64,000 nt of DNA from Hyphomicrobium sp. (GTDB lineage Bacteria; Pseudomonadota; Alphaproteobacteria; Rhizobiales; Hyphomicrobiaceae). Below, piece after piece: positions 32,907 to 43,069 of the stretch. Made by a program: the position numbers and the translations under genes. The DNA lies in the NCBI GenBank assembly GCA_003987725.1, contig RXJH01000009.1:1-64000 (forward strand). The letters are read 5' to 3'. The notes under the pieces were generated by a model, which did not search any database, was not told the DNA's origin, and was given only the letters and a program-made list of their open reading frames with translations. Each line of letters starts with the position of its first letter. Position 1 is the first letter of the stretch.

Positions 32907-33566
32907 GTGACGGCGGACGCTTTTCACGAGCTTGCAATTTTCGGAGTGCCGCTCGCGTTTGTCTGGCTCTCTTTTCTGATCGAGCTGACGCCCGGCCCGA
33001 ACATGACTTATCTCGCCGTTCTGACGCTCGCCGATGGCCGCCGCGCAGGCTTCACGGCCGTCGCCGGCGTTGCTTCCGGTCTTCTTCTCATCGGTTTGCT
33101 TGCGGCGCTGGGCGTCACAGCGATCATTTCGCAATCCCGAATGCTGTACGAATTCTTCCGGTGGGCGGGCGTGCTCTACATGGTCTGGCTGGCCTACGAC
33201 GTCTGGCGCGGCGAAGAGCCACTGGAGGCCAGCAACGACAATGCCACGGCTGGACGATTTTTCGTTCGCGGGTTTCTAACGAACGTTCTCAACCCAAAGG
33301 CGGCAGTCTTTTACATCGCGATGCTGCCGCAGTTCGTCGACCCCGATAGGACGCTGCTGCCGCAAACGATAACTCTCACGGTCGCGTACGTAGCCGTTGC
33401 GACGATCGTTCATGGCGGGATCGTTGCGCTGGCATCGCGTGCGCGGCCCTTGCTGCAAGACGCCGGGCGGGTGCGGACGGTGAACCGTCTTTTGGCGATC
33501 GGTCTTTTGCTGGTAGCCCTTTGGCTTCTCTGGTCGACGGCCGAGTTCCAAGTTCGCCCAAGCTGA
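32907..33566 (+). CDS. LysE/RhtB-family amino-acid exporter
   Basis: 219 residues from GTG 32907, two bases after the nucleotidase stop. Six predicted membrane helices and the family signature LTPGPNMTYLAVLTLADGRRAGFTAVAGVASG near the N-terminus. The loop RGFLTNVLNPKAAVFYIAMLPQFVDPD is a second family landmark. Such proteins export amino acids or homoserine lactones by proton exchange; the substrate here is unknown. Its co-direction with argB would suit basic amino-acid export, but that is only inference from position. Confidence 0.92.
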   Translation: MTADAFHELAIFGVPLAFVWLSFLIELTPGPNMTYLAVLTLADGRRAGFTAVAGVASGLLLIGLLAALGVTAIISQSRMLYEFFRWAGVLYMVWLAYDVWRGEEPLEASNDNATAGRFFVRGFLTNVLNPKAAVFYIAMLPQFVDPDRTLLPQTITLTVAYVAVATIVHGGIVALASRARPLLQDAGRVRTVNRLLAIGLLLVALWLLWSTAEFQVRPS

Positions 33567-33573
33567 CCGGCTC

Positions 33574-34332
33574 TCAACCGCGGCCGATGAACGGCATCGC
33601 CGTTGCCATCAGCGTCATCGACTGCACATTGGCATCAAGCGGAAGATTGGCGATGTAAAGCACGGCGTCGGCGACGTGTGCGACGTCCATTCGCGGTTCG
33701 ACCATCACGCGGCCATCGGCTTGCAGAATGCCGCTCGCCATTTTTGCGGTCACGTCCGTCGCGGCATTGCCGATATCGATCTGCGAGCAGGCGATGTTGT
33801 CGGCGCGGCCGTCGAGCGAAATGGATTTCGTCAGGCCGGTGATGGCATGTTTCGTCGCCGTGTAGGCTGCCGAGAAGGGGCGGGGCGCTTGCGCCGAAAT
33901 CGAGCCGTTGTTGATGATCCGTCCGCCCTTCGGGGTTTGCGTTTTCATGATGCGGATGGCTTCGCGCGCGCAGAGAAAGGGGCCCGTGAGGTTGATATCG
34001 ACAACACGTTTCCACTCGTCGACGGGCAGATCTTCGAGCGGAACGCCCTGTGTAAACGTCCCGGCGTTGTTGAACAGGAGATCGAGACGGCCAAAAGCTT
34101 CCAATGTCTTTTCAAAAGCGGCGTGGACGGCTTTTTCGTCGGTGACATCGGCGGGCGTGAGCAGGAACCGGCCGCCGCCCGGCGCGGCTAATGTCGCCGT
34201 TTTCTCAAGTTCGGACACGCGCCGCCCGAGGAGGGCTACGTCATAGCCCGCCGCATGAAGCTTCAGAGCAACAGCGCGTCCGATGCCCGAGCCAGCTCCG
34301 GTAATTAGCGCTACCTTGGGCTGTCCGGCCAT
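33574..34332 (-). CDS. Short-chain dehydrogenase/reductase
   Basis: 252 residues. Rossmann site [13 protein letters not shown] near residue 11, NNAG at about 90, catalytic Ser in [10 protein letters not shown] and the Tyr-x3-Lys triad YTATKHA. The cofactor loop after the second strand, [12 protein letters not shown], has Arg pairs that favour NADPH. The substrate cannot be told. It converges on the LysE gene (7-base gap) and stands alone on the minus strand. Confidence 0.9.
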   Translation of the reverse strand: MAGQPKVALITGAGSGIGRAVALKLHAAGYDVALLGRRVSELEKTATLAAPGGGRFLLTPADVTDEKAVHAAFEKTLEAFGRLDLLFNNAGTFTQGVPLEDLPVDEWKRVVDINLTGPFLCAREAIRIMKTQTPKGGRIINNGSISAQAPRPFSAAYTATKHAITGLTKSISLDGRADNIACSQIDIGNAATDVTAKMASGILQADGRVMVEPRMDVAHVADAVLYIANLPLDANVQSMTLMATAMPFIGRG

Positions 34333-34452
34333 AGGCTATCCCTTGCAATCGCATCACATTGGCCTGGATAACGCGGAACAGCTCAGCACGCTAGTTTCTG
34401 CGGACTTCGCGGCGTGCTATGCCGCGCCGACGGCAAGAGGGAGTTCGCGAAC

Positions 34453-35253
34453 GTGGGGAACGCGGAAGGAACTCAGGCGCGATTTTGCTCGAATTGCGGA
34501 AACGCGCTCGCTGGGCCGTTCTGCAGTGGCTGCGGGACGCCTGCAAACGCGGCCAAGACGCATGGAGAGGGCTGGAGTGCGCTCACATCGGAGTTTCTCA
34601 GCTCCCGTCGCGGCAAGGGGATATTTGCCGTTGCGATTTCTTTCCTGCTCAGTCCGGTCAATACGATTATCCGGCTGACAGACGATCCGACGTATCGATC
34701 GCATTGGGGCTTTCTGACAGCGACGGTCGGCGCTCAGCTGACGCTTGTGTACGTGATTATGCCAAGGGTTCTCTCGGCGCTGTTCAATGTTCCCGATACC
34801 GCGAACAGCGGGGCCGTCATCACCAACGAGGTCGTGCAGTACGTTGGGATGGCGATCCTGACTCCCATCCAATATTACATCTGCCGTGCACTCGGCACGC
34901 TGCCGCGTTCGCCGATGTCGTACGTGAAGCTGTGCGTTCTTAGCGTCAGTTACGGGGCGCTGATATCGATTGGCCTCTCGCTTGCCGTGCTTACGATCGC
35001 GTTGGCGGTGATGAAGACCGGCGCGAACATCAATCTGCAAGAGGTCGCGCAAGCTCTGACGATGCTTGGGCTCGCCGGCATCCTCGCATTCGTCGCGGCA
35101 AGTCATAAGAGATTTTGGGGGATGTCCTGGCCGATTGCGATCGGCGTCACGCTCTTTCTTGGCGCGATGTCGTGGCTCGTCGTCTATCCGGGGCTGACGG
35201 CACTTGTCGAGCAGGTCAAAATGGGCGGAACGTTCGGGAATCTTCTGGGGTAA
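34453..35253 (+). CDS. Zinc-ribbon integral membrane protein (Yip1-like), function unknown
   Basis: About 266 residues from GTG 34453, which has AGAGGGAG nine bases upstream; a start at 34414 is also open. The N-terminus is a double zinc ribbon FCSNCGNALAGPFCSGCGTPA (two Cys-x2-Cys knuckles). Then come about five membrane helices (for example LTLVYVIMPRVLSALF, GALISIGLSLAVLTIALAVM, LTMLGLAGILAFVAAS and IGVTLFLGAMSWLVV), the arrangement of Yip1/DUF-type membrane proteins. A role in membrane traffic or stress is possible. It converges on the hydroxybutyryl-CoA dehydrogenase gene. Confidence 0.82.
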   Translation: MGNAEGTQARFCSNCGNALAGPFCSGCGTPANAAKTHGEGWSALTSEFLSSRRGKGIFAVAISFLLSPVNTIIRLTDDPTYRSHWGFLTATVGAQLTLVYVIMPRVLSALFNVPDTANSGAVITNEVVQYVGMAILTPIQYYICRALGTLPRSPMSYVKLCVLSVSYGALISIGLSLAVLTIALAVMKTGANINLQEVAQALTMLGLAGILAFVAASHKRFWGMSWPIAIGVTLFLGAMSWLVVYPGLTALVEQVKMGGTFGNLLG

Positions 35254-35258
35254 AACCC

Positions 35259-36188
35259 TTATCGGGTCGGGACCGGCTTTTCGCCGCGATAGTCGTAGAA
35301 GCCGCGTTTCGTCTTGCGGCCGAGCCAACCGGCTTCGACGTATTTCACGAGGAGCGGACAGGGGCGATATTTCGAGTCCGACAAACCTTCATAGAGAACC
35401 TGCATAACACTCAGGCAGGTATCGAGACCGATGAAGTCGGCAAGTTCCAGCGGCCCCATCGGATGATGCGCGCCGAGCCGCATCGCTTTGTCGATGGCAT
35501 CGACCGTACCGACGCCCTCATAGAGCGTGTAGACGGCTTCATTGATCATCGGCAGCAGAATGCGATTGACGATGAAGGCCGGGAAATCTTCCGACACGGC
35601 CGTCGTCTTGCCGAGGCTTTCGACGAAGACGCGAGCGGTCGCGAATGTTTCGTCCCCCGTCGCAATGCCACGAATGAGCTCCACCAGCTCCATGACCGGT
35701 ACGGGGTTCATGAAGTGCATGCCGATGAAGTCTTCGGGACGGTCGGTCGTCGCTGCGAGACGGGTAATCGAAATCGACGACGTGTTGGAGGCGAGCAGCG
35801 CGGTCGGCTTCAGGTGCGGGCAAAGCGCGGCGAAGATCTTGTGCTTCAGTGCTTCGTCTTCGGTTGCCGCTTCGATGACGAGATCGCAATCGCCGAAGTC
35901 TTCGAGTGATGGTGCGAAGCTGATGCGCTCAAGGGCCGTATCGCGTTGTTCTTCCTTGATCAGGCCCTTGGCGATCTGGCGGGCCATGTTCTTATGGACT
36001 ACCTCCAGGCCGTGGTCGAAGGACTCCCGTTTCAAGTCGTTGATCGCGACCGTGTAGCCTGACAGCGCCACGACGTGGGCGATGCCGCTGCCCATCTGGC
36101 CGGCGCCAATGATGCCGACCTTGCTGATCGTCCGGGCAGGTTTCACACCGACCTTGCCTTTTTCCATCAGCTTCTGAACTTGCGGCAT
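35259..36188 (-). CDS. 3-hydroxybutyryl-CoA dehydrogenase
   Basis: 309 residues. NAD site KVGIIGAGQMGSGIAHVVALSGY, catalytic His and Glu in GMHFMNPVPVMELVELIRG, and the C-terminal domain with VNRILLPMINEAVYTLYEGVGTVDAIDKAMRLGAHHPMGPLELADFIGLD. It interconverts acetoacetyl-CoA and 3-hydroxybutyryl-CoA, in beta-oxidation, PHB turnover or the ethylmalonyl-CoA pathway (the latter is common in methylotrophs). It is preceded by etfB-etfA on the same strand (31-base gap), a known cluster in alphaproteobacteria. Confidence 0.96.
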   Translation of the reverse strand: MPQVQKLMEKGKVGVKPARTISKVGIIGAGQMGSGIAHVVALSGYTVAINDLKRESFDHGLEVVHKNMARQIAKGLIKEEQRDTALERISFAPSLEDFGDCDLVIEAATEDEALKHKIFAALCPHLKPTALLASNTSSISITRLAATTDRPEDFIGMHFMNPVPVMELVELIRGIATGDETFATARVFVESLGKTTAVSEDFPAFIVNRILLPMINEAVYTLYEGVGTVDAIDKAMRLGAHHPMGPLELADFIGLDTCLSVMQVLYEGLSDSKYRPCPLLVKYVEAGWLGRKTKRGFYDYRGEKPVPTR

Positions 36189-36218
36189 GAACGGGTGTCC
36201 TTCGGGATGAAAGCTTGC

Positions 36219-37163
36219 TCAGCGTCCGGCTTTTTGCAGTTCAGCGTCGAGTTCGGGCAGGGCCTGGAACAGGTCCGCGACGAGCCCGTAGTCCGCGACC
36301 TGGAAGATCGGCGCCTCGCCGTCCTTGTTGATCGCGACGATGACTTTGGAGTCCTTCATGCCGGCGAGATGCTGAATAGCGCCTGAAATACCTACGGCGA
36401 TGTAGAGATCCGGGGCGACCACCTTGCCGGTCTGTCCGACCTGCCAATCGTTCGGGACGAAGCCCGCGTCGACGGCTGCGCGCGAGGCACCCATGGCGGC
36501 ACCGAGACGGTCAGCGACGGGGGCGATGTACTTGGTAAAGTTGTCGCCATTGGCCATGCCGCGGCCGCCGGAGATGATGATCTTCGCCGATGTCAGCTCA
36601 GGGCGATCGGACTTCGACAGCTCGGCCTTTTCGAAGGTCGTGATACCGACGGCGGCCGGAACGGCGACCTTTTCGATCGCAGCCGAGCCGCCTTCGCCGG
36701 CGGCCGGAAACGCCGAGGTGCGAACGGTGACGACTTTCGTCGGATCCGTCGATTGAACCGTCTGGATGGCGTTGCCGGCGTAGATCGGGCGCTCGAACGT
36801 ATCGGGCGAAACGACCTTGGTGATGTCGGATATCTGCATGACGTCGAGCTTGGCGGCGACGCGCGGCAGGATGTTCTTGCCAGAGGCGGTCGCCGGGGCG
36901 ACGATGGCCGAATAATCCTTCGCGATCGCGAGGATTGTCGCCGTCACTTCCTCTGCGAGGCCTTTGGCCAGGTGAGGTGCATCCGCGACGAGAACCTTCG
37001 AAACGCCTGCAAGTTTGGCTGCGGTCTCGGCGGCGCTACCAACGTCGGAGCCAGCAACCAGAATGTGGACGTCTCCGCCAAGATCCTTCGCCGCGGAAAG
37101 GGCTTTGGCCGTTGCGGGTGAGAGTGCGTTGTCCGAAAGTTCAGCGAGGAGAAGTGTCGACAT
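36219..37163 (-). CDS. etfA: Electron transfer flavoprotein alpha subunit
   Basis: 314 residues with the ETF-alpha landmarks: N-terminal domain [27 protein letters not shown], and the FAD-binding C-terminal part [78 protein letters not shown]. It carries FAD and passes electrons from acyl-CoA dehydrogenases to ETF-ubiquinone oxidoreductase. Its ATG overlaps the etfB stop (TGATG), so the subunits are co-translated. Confidence 0.97.
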   Translation of the reverse strand: MSTLLLAELSDNALSPATAKALSAAKDLGGDVHILVAGSDVGSAAETAAKLAGVSKVLVADAPHLAKGLAEEVTATILAIAKDYSAIVAPATASGKNILPRVAAKLDVMQISDITKVVSPDTFERPIYAGNAIQTVQSTDPTKVVTVRTSAFPAAGEGGSAAIEKVAVPAAVGITTFEKAELSKSDRPELTSAKIIISGGRGMANGDNFTKYIAPVADRLGAAMGASRAAVDAGFVPNDWQVGQTGKVVAPDLYIAVGISGAIQHLAGMKDSKVIVAINKDGEAPIFQVADYGLVADLFQALPELDAELQKAGR

Positions 37164-37918
37164 CAGAGAACTCCCGCTTCGCTTTTCAGCTTCTCAACCA
37201 GTTCGGCAACGCTGCCAACTTTGACACCGGCTTTACGCGTTGCCGGTTCGCTTGTCTTCAGTACTTTGAGACGCGGCGCGATATCGACGCCGAAGTCTTC
37301 CGGCTTCTTGACATCAAGCGGCTTTTTCTTGGCCTTCATGATGTTCGGAAGCGAAGGATAGCGTGGCTCGTTCAAGCGCAGGTCGGTCGTAACGACAGCC
37401 GGCAGATTGAGCTTGATCGTTTCGAGGCCGCCGTCGACTTCGCGGGTGACGGAGATCGCGCCTCCTTCCGGAACGACCTTCGACGCGAAAGTGGCCTGCG
37501 GCCAGTCGAGCAGGCTCGCGAGCATCTGGCCCGTTTGATTGCTGTCGTCGTCGATGGCTTGTTTGCCGAGAATGACGAGATCGGGTGTTTCGGCAGCAAC
37601 GAGCGCCTTCAGCAGCTTTGCGACGGCGAGGGGCTCGACGATCGTGCCTTCCGGGACCTCGATGAGAATGGCGCGATCGGCGCCGATGGCGAGCGCGGTC
37701 CGGAGCGTATCCTGCGCTTTGGCCGAACCAATCGAAACGGCGACGACTTCCTTGGCGCCGCTCTTTTCCTTGAGGCGGACGGCCTCTTCGATCGCGATTT
37801 CATCGAATGGATTCATCGACATTTTGACGTTTGCCAAGTCGATGCCGGAACCGTCCGGTTTGACGCGAATTTTGACGTTGTAGTCGACGACGCGCTTGAC
37901 CGGGACAACGATCTTCAT
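37163..37918 (-). CDS. etfB: Electron transfer flavoprotein beta subunit
   Basis: 251 residues starting at ATG 37918 ([20 protein letters not shown]), the conserved ETF-beta start; an earlier in-frame start would add 32 residues outside the family. The AMP-binding core is visible: [66 protein letters not shown] and the recognition loop near [23 protein letters not shown]. It is the AMP-containing partner of EtfA. Confidence 0.97.
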   Translation of the reverse strand: MKIVVPVKRVVDYNVKIRVKPDGSGIDLANVKMSMNPFDEIAIEEAVRLKEKSGAKEVVAVSIGSAKAQDTLRTALAIGADRAILIEVPEGTIVEPLAVAKLLKALVAAETPDLVILGKQAIDDDSNQTGQMLASLLDWPQATFASKVVPEGGAISVTREVDGGLETIKLNLPAVVTTDLRLNEPRYPSLPNIMKAKKKPLDVKKPEDFGVDIAPRLKVLKTSEPATRKAGVKVGSVAELVEKLKSEAGVL

Positions 37919-38192
37919 CTCATTCGCCAGTATGACTGGCGCTCCCTTGTTGTTGTTTCCCGCGCTTTGGCAGAACGCAGGTTCTTGCAGCGCGGCAACT
38001 GCCTGACCGTGCAAACCGAAAGACCGGCCCGCCCGATGGCAGAAAAAGAGTTCTCGCAGCTGCGAAGAGCGAAGCTACGGTTGGGTTTTTCGCAAGTCAA
38101 TCGCCGCCTGCGTCGCGGTGACCTGGGTTTTGAGCCCGATGCAGTCCTACCGGCGGGGGCCCTGCGGGGTCTCTCGCGTTATTGCCCTTCGG

Positions 38193-38774
38193 TCAACGGT
38201 TCTTGCCGGGCACCCACAGGATGTCGCCCTTGCCCCGGTTGTTGACGTACCGGCTGGCGACGAACAGGAAGTCCGACAGCCGGTTGATGTATTTCAGGGC
38301 GGCGGCGCTCACCGGTTCGTCGGGGAGGGCTGCAAGTTCGACCATTTTCCGCTCGGCCCTGCGCGAAACCGTCCGTGCGACGTGAAGTGCCGCGCCTGCC
38401 GGGCTGCCTCCTGGTAGAATGAAAGACCTTAACGGCTCGAGTTCGGAATTCATCTGGTCGATCTCGCTTTCCAATCGCGCCACCTGCGTATCGGCGATGC
38501 GCAGCGGCTCGTAGGGCAATTTCTGGCCCTTATCGGGTACGCAGAGATCGGCGCCGAGATCGAAAAGATCGTTCTGGACCCGAAGTAGCATTGCATCCAC
38601 GTCCGGCTCGGCGCCCGCCAAATGGGTGCGCGCGACGCCGATGACGGCATTGGTCTCGTCGACCGTGCCGTATGCCGCGATCCGGGGAGACGTTTTTGGG
38701 ACGCGCTCGCCGGTTCCTAACGCGGTCGTGCCGGCGTCGCCGGTCTTTGTATAAATGCGGTTGAGTACGACCAT
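38193..38774 (-). CDS. Cob(I)alamin adenosyltransferase, PduO type
   Basis: 193 residues from ATG 38774 (MVVLNRIYTKTGDAGTTALG), the standard PduO start; earlier in-frame residues are discarded. The ATP-binding KTGDAGTTALGTGERVPK and the later LRSFILPGGSPAGAALHVARTVSRRAERKMV and YINRLSDFLFVASRYVN are diagnostic. It converts cob(I)alamin to adenosylcobalamin, needed for methylmalonyl-CoA and ethylmalonyl-CoA mutases, which fits the methylotrophic carbon pathway suggested by the neighbouring genes. A 65-base gap separates it from the HIG1-domain gene upstream on the same strand. Confidence 0.95.
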   Translation of the reverse strand: MVVLNRIYTKTGDAGTTALGTGERVPKTSPRIAAYGTVDETNAVIGVARTHLAGAEPDVDAMLLRVQNDLFDLGADLCVPDKGQKLPYEPLRIADTQVARLESEIDQMNSELEPLRSFILPGGSPAGAALHVARTVSRRAERKMVELAALPDEPVSAAALKYINRLSDFLFVASRYVNNRGKGDILWVPGKNR

Positions 38775-38839
38775 TGGTGTGAAACCTGGTTTGGCTCGTT
38801 CAGGGTAAAAGTGCCGACGTCCGTCGCGGCGGCCCGCCT

Positions 38840-39028
38840 TTAGTGGGTCACAAAGACGTAGGCAAGAATAATGAGGATCGCGACAAACTGGAGGCCCACG
38901 CGCCACCGCATCAGCTTCTGGCTTCGATTGGGGTTCTTACCCCTCATCATGTTCCAGAGACCCAGAAGCAGCACGATGAGAACGGCAAAAACAGCAACTG
39001 TAGTGGCATGATAGAGAAAAGTTTGCAT
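38840..39028 (-). CDS. Twin-transmembrane HIG1-domain protein
   Basis: 62 residues: two membrane helices (about 8-28, VAVFAVLIVLLLGLWNMM, and 45-61, LQFVAILIILAYVFV) around the loop RGKNPNRSQKLMRWRVG, which is the HIG_1_N signature. In alphaproteobacteria this small protein usually accompanies the cobalamin adenosyltransferase gene downstream, as here. It has been linked to respiratory complex stability in mitochondria; the bacterial role is unknown. Confidence 0.85.
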   Translation of the reverse strand: MQTFLYHATTVAVFAVLIVLLLGLWNMMRGKNPNRSQKLMRWRVGLQFVAILIILAYVFVTH

Positions 39029-39273
39029 TACTCATATCCGGAGCAAGAACAGAGTTTTTGCTTACGCCTTCCACTCCCGGCCGGCAATGCGCAAGTGGTT
39101 AAGCCCGCAGCGGACGTGGGCAGAAAGCCGTTCGGCCTGGAAAGCATTACGCATTTGAAATTTGCTCTCCGCCGCAAATCCCTTAATTTTTCCGCCGCAT
39201 CATTCGCTGGTCCGGCTCGGGCGATCCCGACCCCGCACACTTTCGCGATTTGCGTCCATTGAGCCGAGGCCCT

Positions 39274-40851
39274 GTGTCAAACAACCTATCGTCGTCGCGG
39301 ATCAGACGGCCTCGCTTCCATAGCGTGGCCCGCCGCGGGCTGGCCGGTGCGCTGATGCTTTCGGTCGCCGCCGCTCCTTTCCATCTTGCCGCTCAGGAGG
39401 CTGCGCCTTCAGATCCAGCCGCCGCGCGGAAGGTGCTCGAAGAGAAAAAACGCCAGCTCGATACCAACGCTGCCAAAGAGCTGACGATCCAGTCGGATGT
39501 TTCCCAGCTCAGCGCCGAACGCGAGCGGCTGAACGGCCGTCTCGTCGAGACGGCGGCGCTCATCCAGCGCAGCGAAGCGCAGATGACGTCGATCGAGGGA
39601 CGTTTGTCGGAGCTCGAAGAGCAGGAGCGCGTCGTCAAGGGTTCGCTCGCGCAGCGGCACGGGCAGATCTCGGGATTGCTGACGGCCTTGCAGCGCATGG
39701 GGCGCAATCCGCCGCCAGTTCTCGTGACGCGACGCGAGGATGCCTTGAAGATGGTCCGAAGCGCGATGCTGCTGTCGTCGGCATTTCCGGACCTTCGCGA
39801 CAAGGCAGTCGCTCTCGGGGCGCAGCTCGCGGATCTACAACGCGTGATGGGGAACATTCGCACGGAAGGCGCGCGGCTGCAGGCGGAGACCGAGCGTCTC
39901 AATGAGGCGCGCACCCGTCTCGCCAGCCTCATGGAAGTGAAGAAGCAGACGCTCGCCGATCGCGAGTCGGAGCTTCAGTCCGTCCGCGTTGCGACCGCCG
40001 ACATCACGAAGAGCGTCACCAACCTGTCGGAGCTTATCAACCGTCTCGATACGACGGTGACGCAGCAGACCGGGCTTGGCGCCTACAACGACGAGCTCAA
40101 GGCGCGTCGTCAAGCGGACGCGAGTCAGGGCCGGGGTCCGGCAAGCGGTCCTCAGATCATTACGCCGCCGCCGCCGGAGCAGGATGGCGTTACGGCTGCA
40201 AAAGCGACGGGCGCCGTCGCAGCCTCCGCAGGCGGCCAGCCGGCTACCGCTGGGCTGATACCGGCGACGTTGTCCGCCAAAACGCCCACTGCCACGCCGC
40301 CGGCAGCACCGGGCGCTCCGAACACCGGCGCGGGTAATACCAAGGTTGCGATGGTGGAATTGGAGCCGGGCGGCGCATCGCTCATTCCGGGTAGCCCGGG
40401 GCGAATCAAACCTGCGATCCCGTTCTCGGATGCACGAGGAAAACTGCCGTTACCGGCGCAAGGACGGCGTGCGCTGACGTTCGGGGAAAAGACCCAATTC
40501 GGCGGTCAGTCGAAGGGCATGGTCATTGAAACGCGCCCGTCGGCGCAGGTTACGTCACCATGCGACGGCTGGGTTGTCTACGCCGGAGAGTTCCGCAGCT
40601 ACGGGCAACTCTTGATCATTAACGCTGGCGATGGCTATCATATCCTGCTCGCGGGTTTGTCTCAGATCGACGTCCAGCCGGGACAGTTCGTGCTGACCGC
40701 GGAGCCCGTCGGTACAATGAGTGGTGGGCAAAAGAATTCCACATCCGCGCCAGTAAGCGGACCTGTTTTATATGTTGAACTTCGTAAAGATGGGCGTCCT
40801 ATAGATCCCGATCCCTGGTGGGCATCAGGTCAGCAGAAGGTACAAGGCTAA
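39274..40851 (+). CDS. EnvC-like murein hydrolase activator with degenerate M23 domain
   Basis: 525 residues from GTG 39274 with GAGG close by; two upstream TTG codons are possible. A signal peptide (to about AAPFHLAAQ) precedes a long coiled coil (about 60-270), then a Pro/Ala-rich linker and a LytM/M23-like domain (GMVIETRPSAQVTSPCDGWVVYAGEFRSYGQLLIINAGDGYHILLAGLSQ). The zinc-binding His and Asp of active M23 endopeptidases are absent and the HxH reads HILLAG, so it is an activator of amidases at division, not an enzyme itself. It shares TAATG with ctpA, which is a known arrangement. Confidence 0.9.
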   Translation: MSNNLSSSRIRRPRFHSVARRGLAGALMLSVAAAPFHLAAQEAAPSDPAAARKVLEEKKRQLDTNAAKELTIQSDVSQLSAERERLNGRLVETAALIQRSEAQMTSIEGRLSELEEQERVVKGSLAQRHGQISGLLTALQRMGRNPPPVLVTRREDALKMVRSAMLLSSAFPDLRDKAVALGAQLADLQRVMGNIRTEGARLQAETERLNEARTRLASLMEVKKQTLADRESELQSVRVATADITKSVTNLSELINRLDTTVTQQTGLGAYNDELKARRQADASQGRGPASGPQIITPPPPEQDGVTAAKATGAVAASAGGQPATAGLIPATLSAKTPTATPPAAPGAPNTGAGNTKVAMVELEPGGASLIPGSPGRIKPAIPFSDARGKLPLPAQGRRALTFGEKTQFGGQSKGMVIETRPSAQVTSPCDGWVVYAGEFRSYGQLLIINAGDGYHILLAGLSQIDVQPGQFVLTAEPVGTMSGGQKNSTSAPVSGPVLYVELRKDGRPIDPDPWWASGQQKVQG

Positions 40852-42281
40852 TGCGCAAGACAGACTATGCATTCTGGACATTCCTGCTGATGGCAGGTTT
40901 GGCCGGCGCGACCACGCTGCTGAACGTCACGCAGACGTACTCGGCAACGTCGTCGCAGAACTCCGAGCTTTACAAGCAGCTCGATCTCTTCGGCGACGTG
41001 CTCGAACGCGTTCGTTCCGATTATGTCGAAAAGCCCGATGATACTGCGCTCATCGAAGCTGCGATCAACGGCATGCTTGCGTCACTCGATCCGCACTCGT
41101 CCTATATGAGCCCGAAGAATTTCCGGGACATGCAGGTTCAGACGCGCGGCGAGTTCGGTGGCCTCGGCATCGAAGTCACCATGGAGAACGGTGTCATCAA
41201 GGTCGTCTCGCCCATCGACGACACGCCCGCCGCAAAGGCCGGCCTGATGGCAAACGACCTCATCACCCATCTCGACAACGAAGCGATTTCGGGCCTGACA
41301 CTCGAACAGGCGGTCGAAAAGATGCGCGGTCCGGTCAATACGCCGATCATGCTGACGGTCGTGCGCAAGGGCAAGGATGAGCCGTTCGACGTCAAGGTCG
41401 TGCGCGACGTGATCCGCATCAACGCCGTCAAGTCGCATGCGGAAGGCGATATCGGCTACGTCAAGGTCACGACGTTCAACGAGCAGACGCACGCGAACCT
41501 CGTGAAGGCCGTCGAAACGCTCGACAAGCAGATCGGACCCAACATCAAGGGTTACATCATCGACCTGCGCAACAATCCGGGCGGTCTCCTCGATCAGGCG
41601 ATCGCGGTATCGGATGACTTCCTTGAGCAGGGCGCAATCGTGCTCACCAAGGGCCGCAACAACGAGGAAACACAGCGGGCGAACGCGCGTCCGGGCGACA
41701 TCACGGACGGCAAGAAAATCGTCGTTCTGATCAACGGCGGCTCGGCGTCGGCTTCGGAAATCGTTGCGGGTGCCTTGCAGGATCACAAGCGCGCGACGAT
41801 CATCGGCACGCGCTCGTTCGGCAAGGGTTCCGTGCAGACGATCATTCCGCTCGGAGCGAACGGCGCCATCCGCCTGACGACGGCCCGCTACTACACGCCG
41901 TCGAACCGGTCGATCCAGGCCAAGGGTATCGAGCCGGATATCAACGTCGATGAAGCCGTGCCGGATGACATGAAGGACAAGATCGCAGCCGAGAAGCCGC
42001 GCGGCGAAGCGAGCCTTCGGGGCCATCTGAAGAACCCTGACGGCACTGAGAAGGAAGATGATCTCGGCGAACCGTCGGGCTCGCCGTCCTACGTCGCCAA
42101 GGATGCGGACAAGGACACGCAGCTCCAGTACGCAATCAACTTCCTGCACGGCACCGCGAAGGGTCCGGAGACGTCGAGCGCGACGCCTTCGACGCCTGCG
42201 GTCGCCCCTGCGCCGAAGTCCGGTTCGGACAACAAGGCGCCGGTTCCGTCCGATGACGACAAGAAGGTGACGCCGAACTAA
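40851..42281 (+). CDS. ctpA: C-terminal processing peptidase CtpA (S41 family)
   Basis: 476 residues; its ATG 40851 overlaps the stop of the EnvC-like gene. N-terminal membrane anchor (residues 8-25), a PDZ domain (about 95-172, GEFGGLGIEVTMENGVIKVVSPIDDTPAAKAGLMANDLITHLD) and the S41 catalytic core with the Ser block NGGSASASEIVAGAL (295-309) and Lys325 in RSFGKGSVQ. The C-terminal tail is low-complexity, Pro/Ala/Lys rich. It trims periplasmic proteins from their C-termini and modulates peptidoglycan enzymes, which suits its partner upstream. Confidence 0.96.
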   Translation: MRKTDYAFWTFLLMAGLAGATTLLNVTQTYSATSSQNSELYKQLDLFGDVLERVRSDYVEKPDDTALIEAAINGMLASLDPHSSYMSPKNFRDMQVQTRGEFGGLGIEVTMENGVIKVVSPIDDTPAAKAGLMANDLITHLDNEAISGLTLEQAVEKMRGPVNTPIMLTVVRKGKDEPFDVKVVRDVIRINAVKSHAEGDIGYVKVTTFNEQTHANLVKAVETLDKQIGPNIKGYIIDLRNNPGGLLDQAIAVSDDFLEQGAIVLTKGRNNEETQRANARPGDITDGKKIVVLINGGSASASEIVAGALQDHKRATIIGTRSFGKGSVQTIIPLGANGAIRLTTARYYTPSNRSIQAKGIEPDINVDEAVPDDMKDKIAAEKPRGEASLRGHLKNPDGTEKEDDLGEPSGSPSYVAKDADKDTQLQYAINFLHGTAKGPETSSATPSTPAVAPAPKSGSDNKAPVPSDDDKKVTPN

Positions 42282-42308
42282 AATTGGCTTTCCGAGCCGA
42301 GGTTTTGG

Positions 42309-42329
42309 AGGGCGCCCATGCGGCGCCCT
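42309..42329 (+). terminator. Hairpin after ctpA
   Basis: AGGGCGCC pairs perfectly with GGCGCCCT across a CATGC loop, 28 bases past the ctpA stop. The following bases are not a T-run, so it is at best a weak intrinsic terminator or a processing hairpin before the rppH gene. Confidence 0.45.
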
Positions 42330-42381
42330 TCATGCTATTGGGGGCCCGTTCAATTGGGCTTCGTTCAATCAGGGATGAGTT

Positions 42382-42909
42382 ATGCCGGATCAATCGAAGA
42401 AGGCCCTCGCGGAGACGCTGCCGTATCGTCCGTGCGTCGGTCTGATGGTCATCAACGCGCAAGGTCTCGTCTGGGTCGGCCGCCGCGCCGACGTCCCCGG
42501 CGACGCGGAAGGCCGGGGGACGTGGTGGCAGATGCCGCAAGGCGGCATCGACGCGGGCGAAGACCCGGCGACCGCGGCACGGCGCGAACTCTTCGAAGAG
42601 ACGTCGATCGTCTCGGCCGATCAGATCGGCGAACTCTCGAAATGGCTGACTTACGACCTTCCCGATAATCTCATCGGGCACGCCTGGGGTGGCAAGTATC
42701 GTGGTCAAAAGCAGAAATGGTTCGCCTATCGGTTCACGGGAGACGACAGCGAAATCAACATCTTGCCTGCCAAGGGCGAGCCTGAGTTCGCGGAATGGCG
42801 CTGGGCGCCGGCCGGCGATCTTCTCGATCTCATCGTGCCGTTCAAGCGCGACGTCTACCGGGATGTCCTTCTGGAGTTCGCTCCGCTCGCACAGGCCAGC
42901 CGTCCGTAA
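42382..42909 (+). CDS. rppH: RNA pyrophosphohydrolase RppH (Nudix)
   Basis: 175 residues. The Nudix box [23 protein letters not shown] sits at about 55-77, within the RppH frame [46 protein letters not shown] and [22 protein letters not shown]. RppH removes pyrophosphate from 5' triphosphate mRNA and so triggers decay; ApaH-like Ap5A cleavage is the older assignment. A second close paralogue follows 160 bases downstream. Confidence 0.93.
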   Translation: MPDQSKKALAETLPYRPCVGLMVINAQGLVWVGRRADVPGDAEGRGTWWQMPQGGIDAGEDPATAARRELFEETSIVSADQIGELSKWLTYDLPDNLIGHAWGGKYRGQKQKWFAYRFTGDDSEINILPAKGEPEFAEWRWAPAGDLLDLIVPFKRDVYRDVLLEFAPLAQASRP

Positions 42910-43069
42910 CGGTCACGCCAATTTTCTGCAAATACTGGACAAAAAGTGCGGTTTGTGGCGTTTGGTCCTCAATATGACAGTCTAATGTCATAAGACTGCT
43001 ACGAATTTCTGTACGATAGGCGAATCAACGCGCAGACTGAGCGCAAGCGTTTTCAACAGGTCCGGCTGA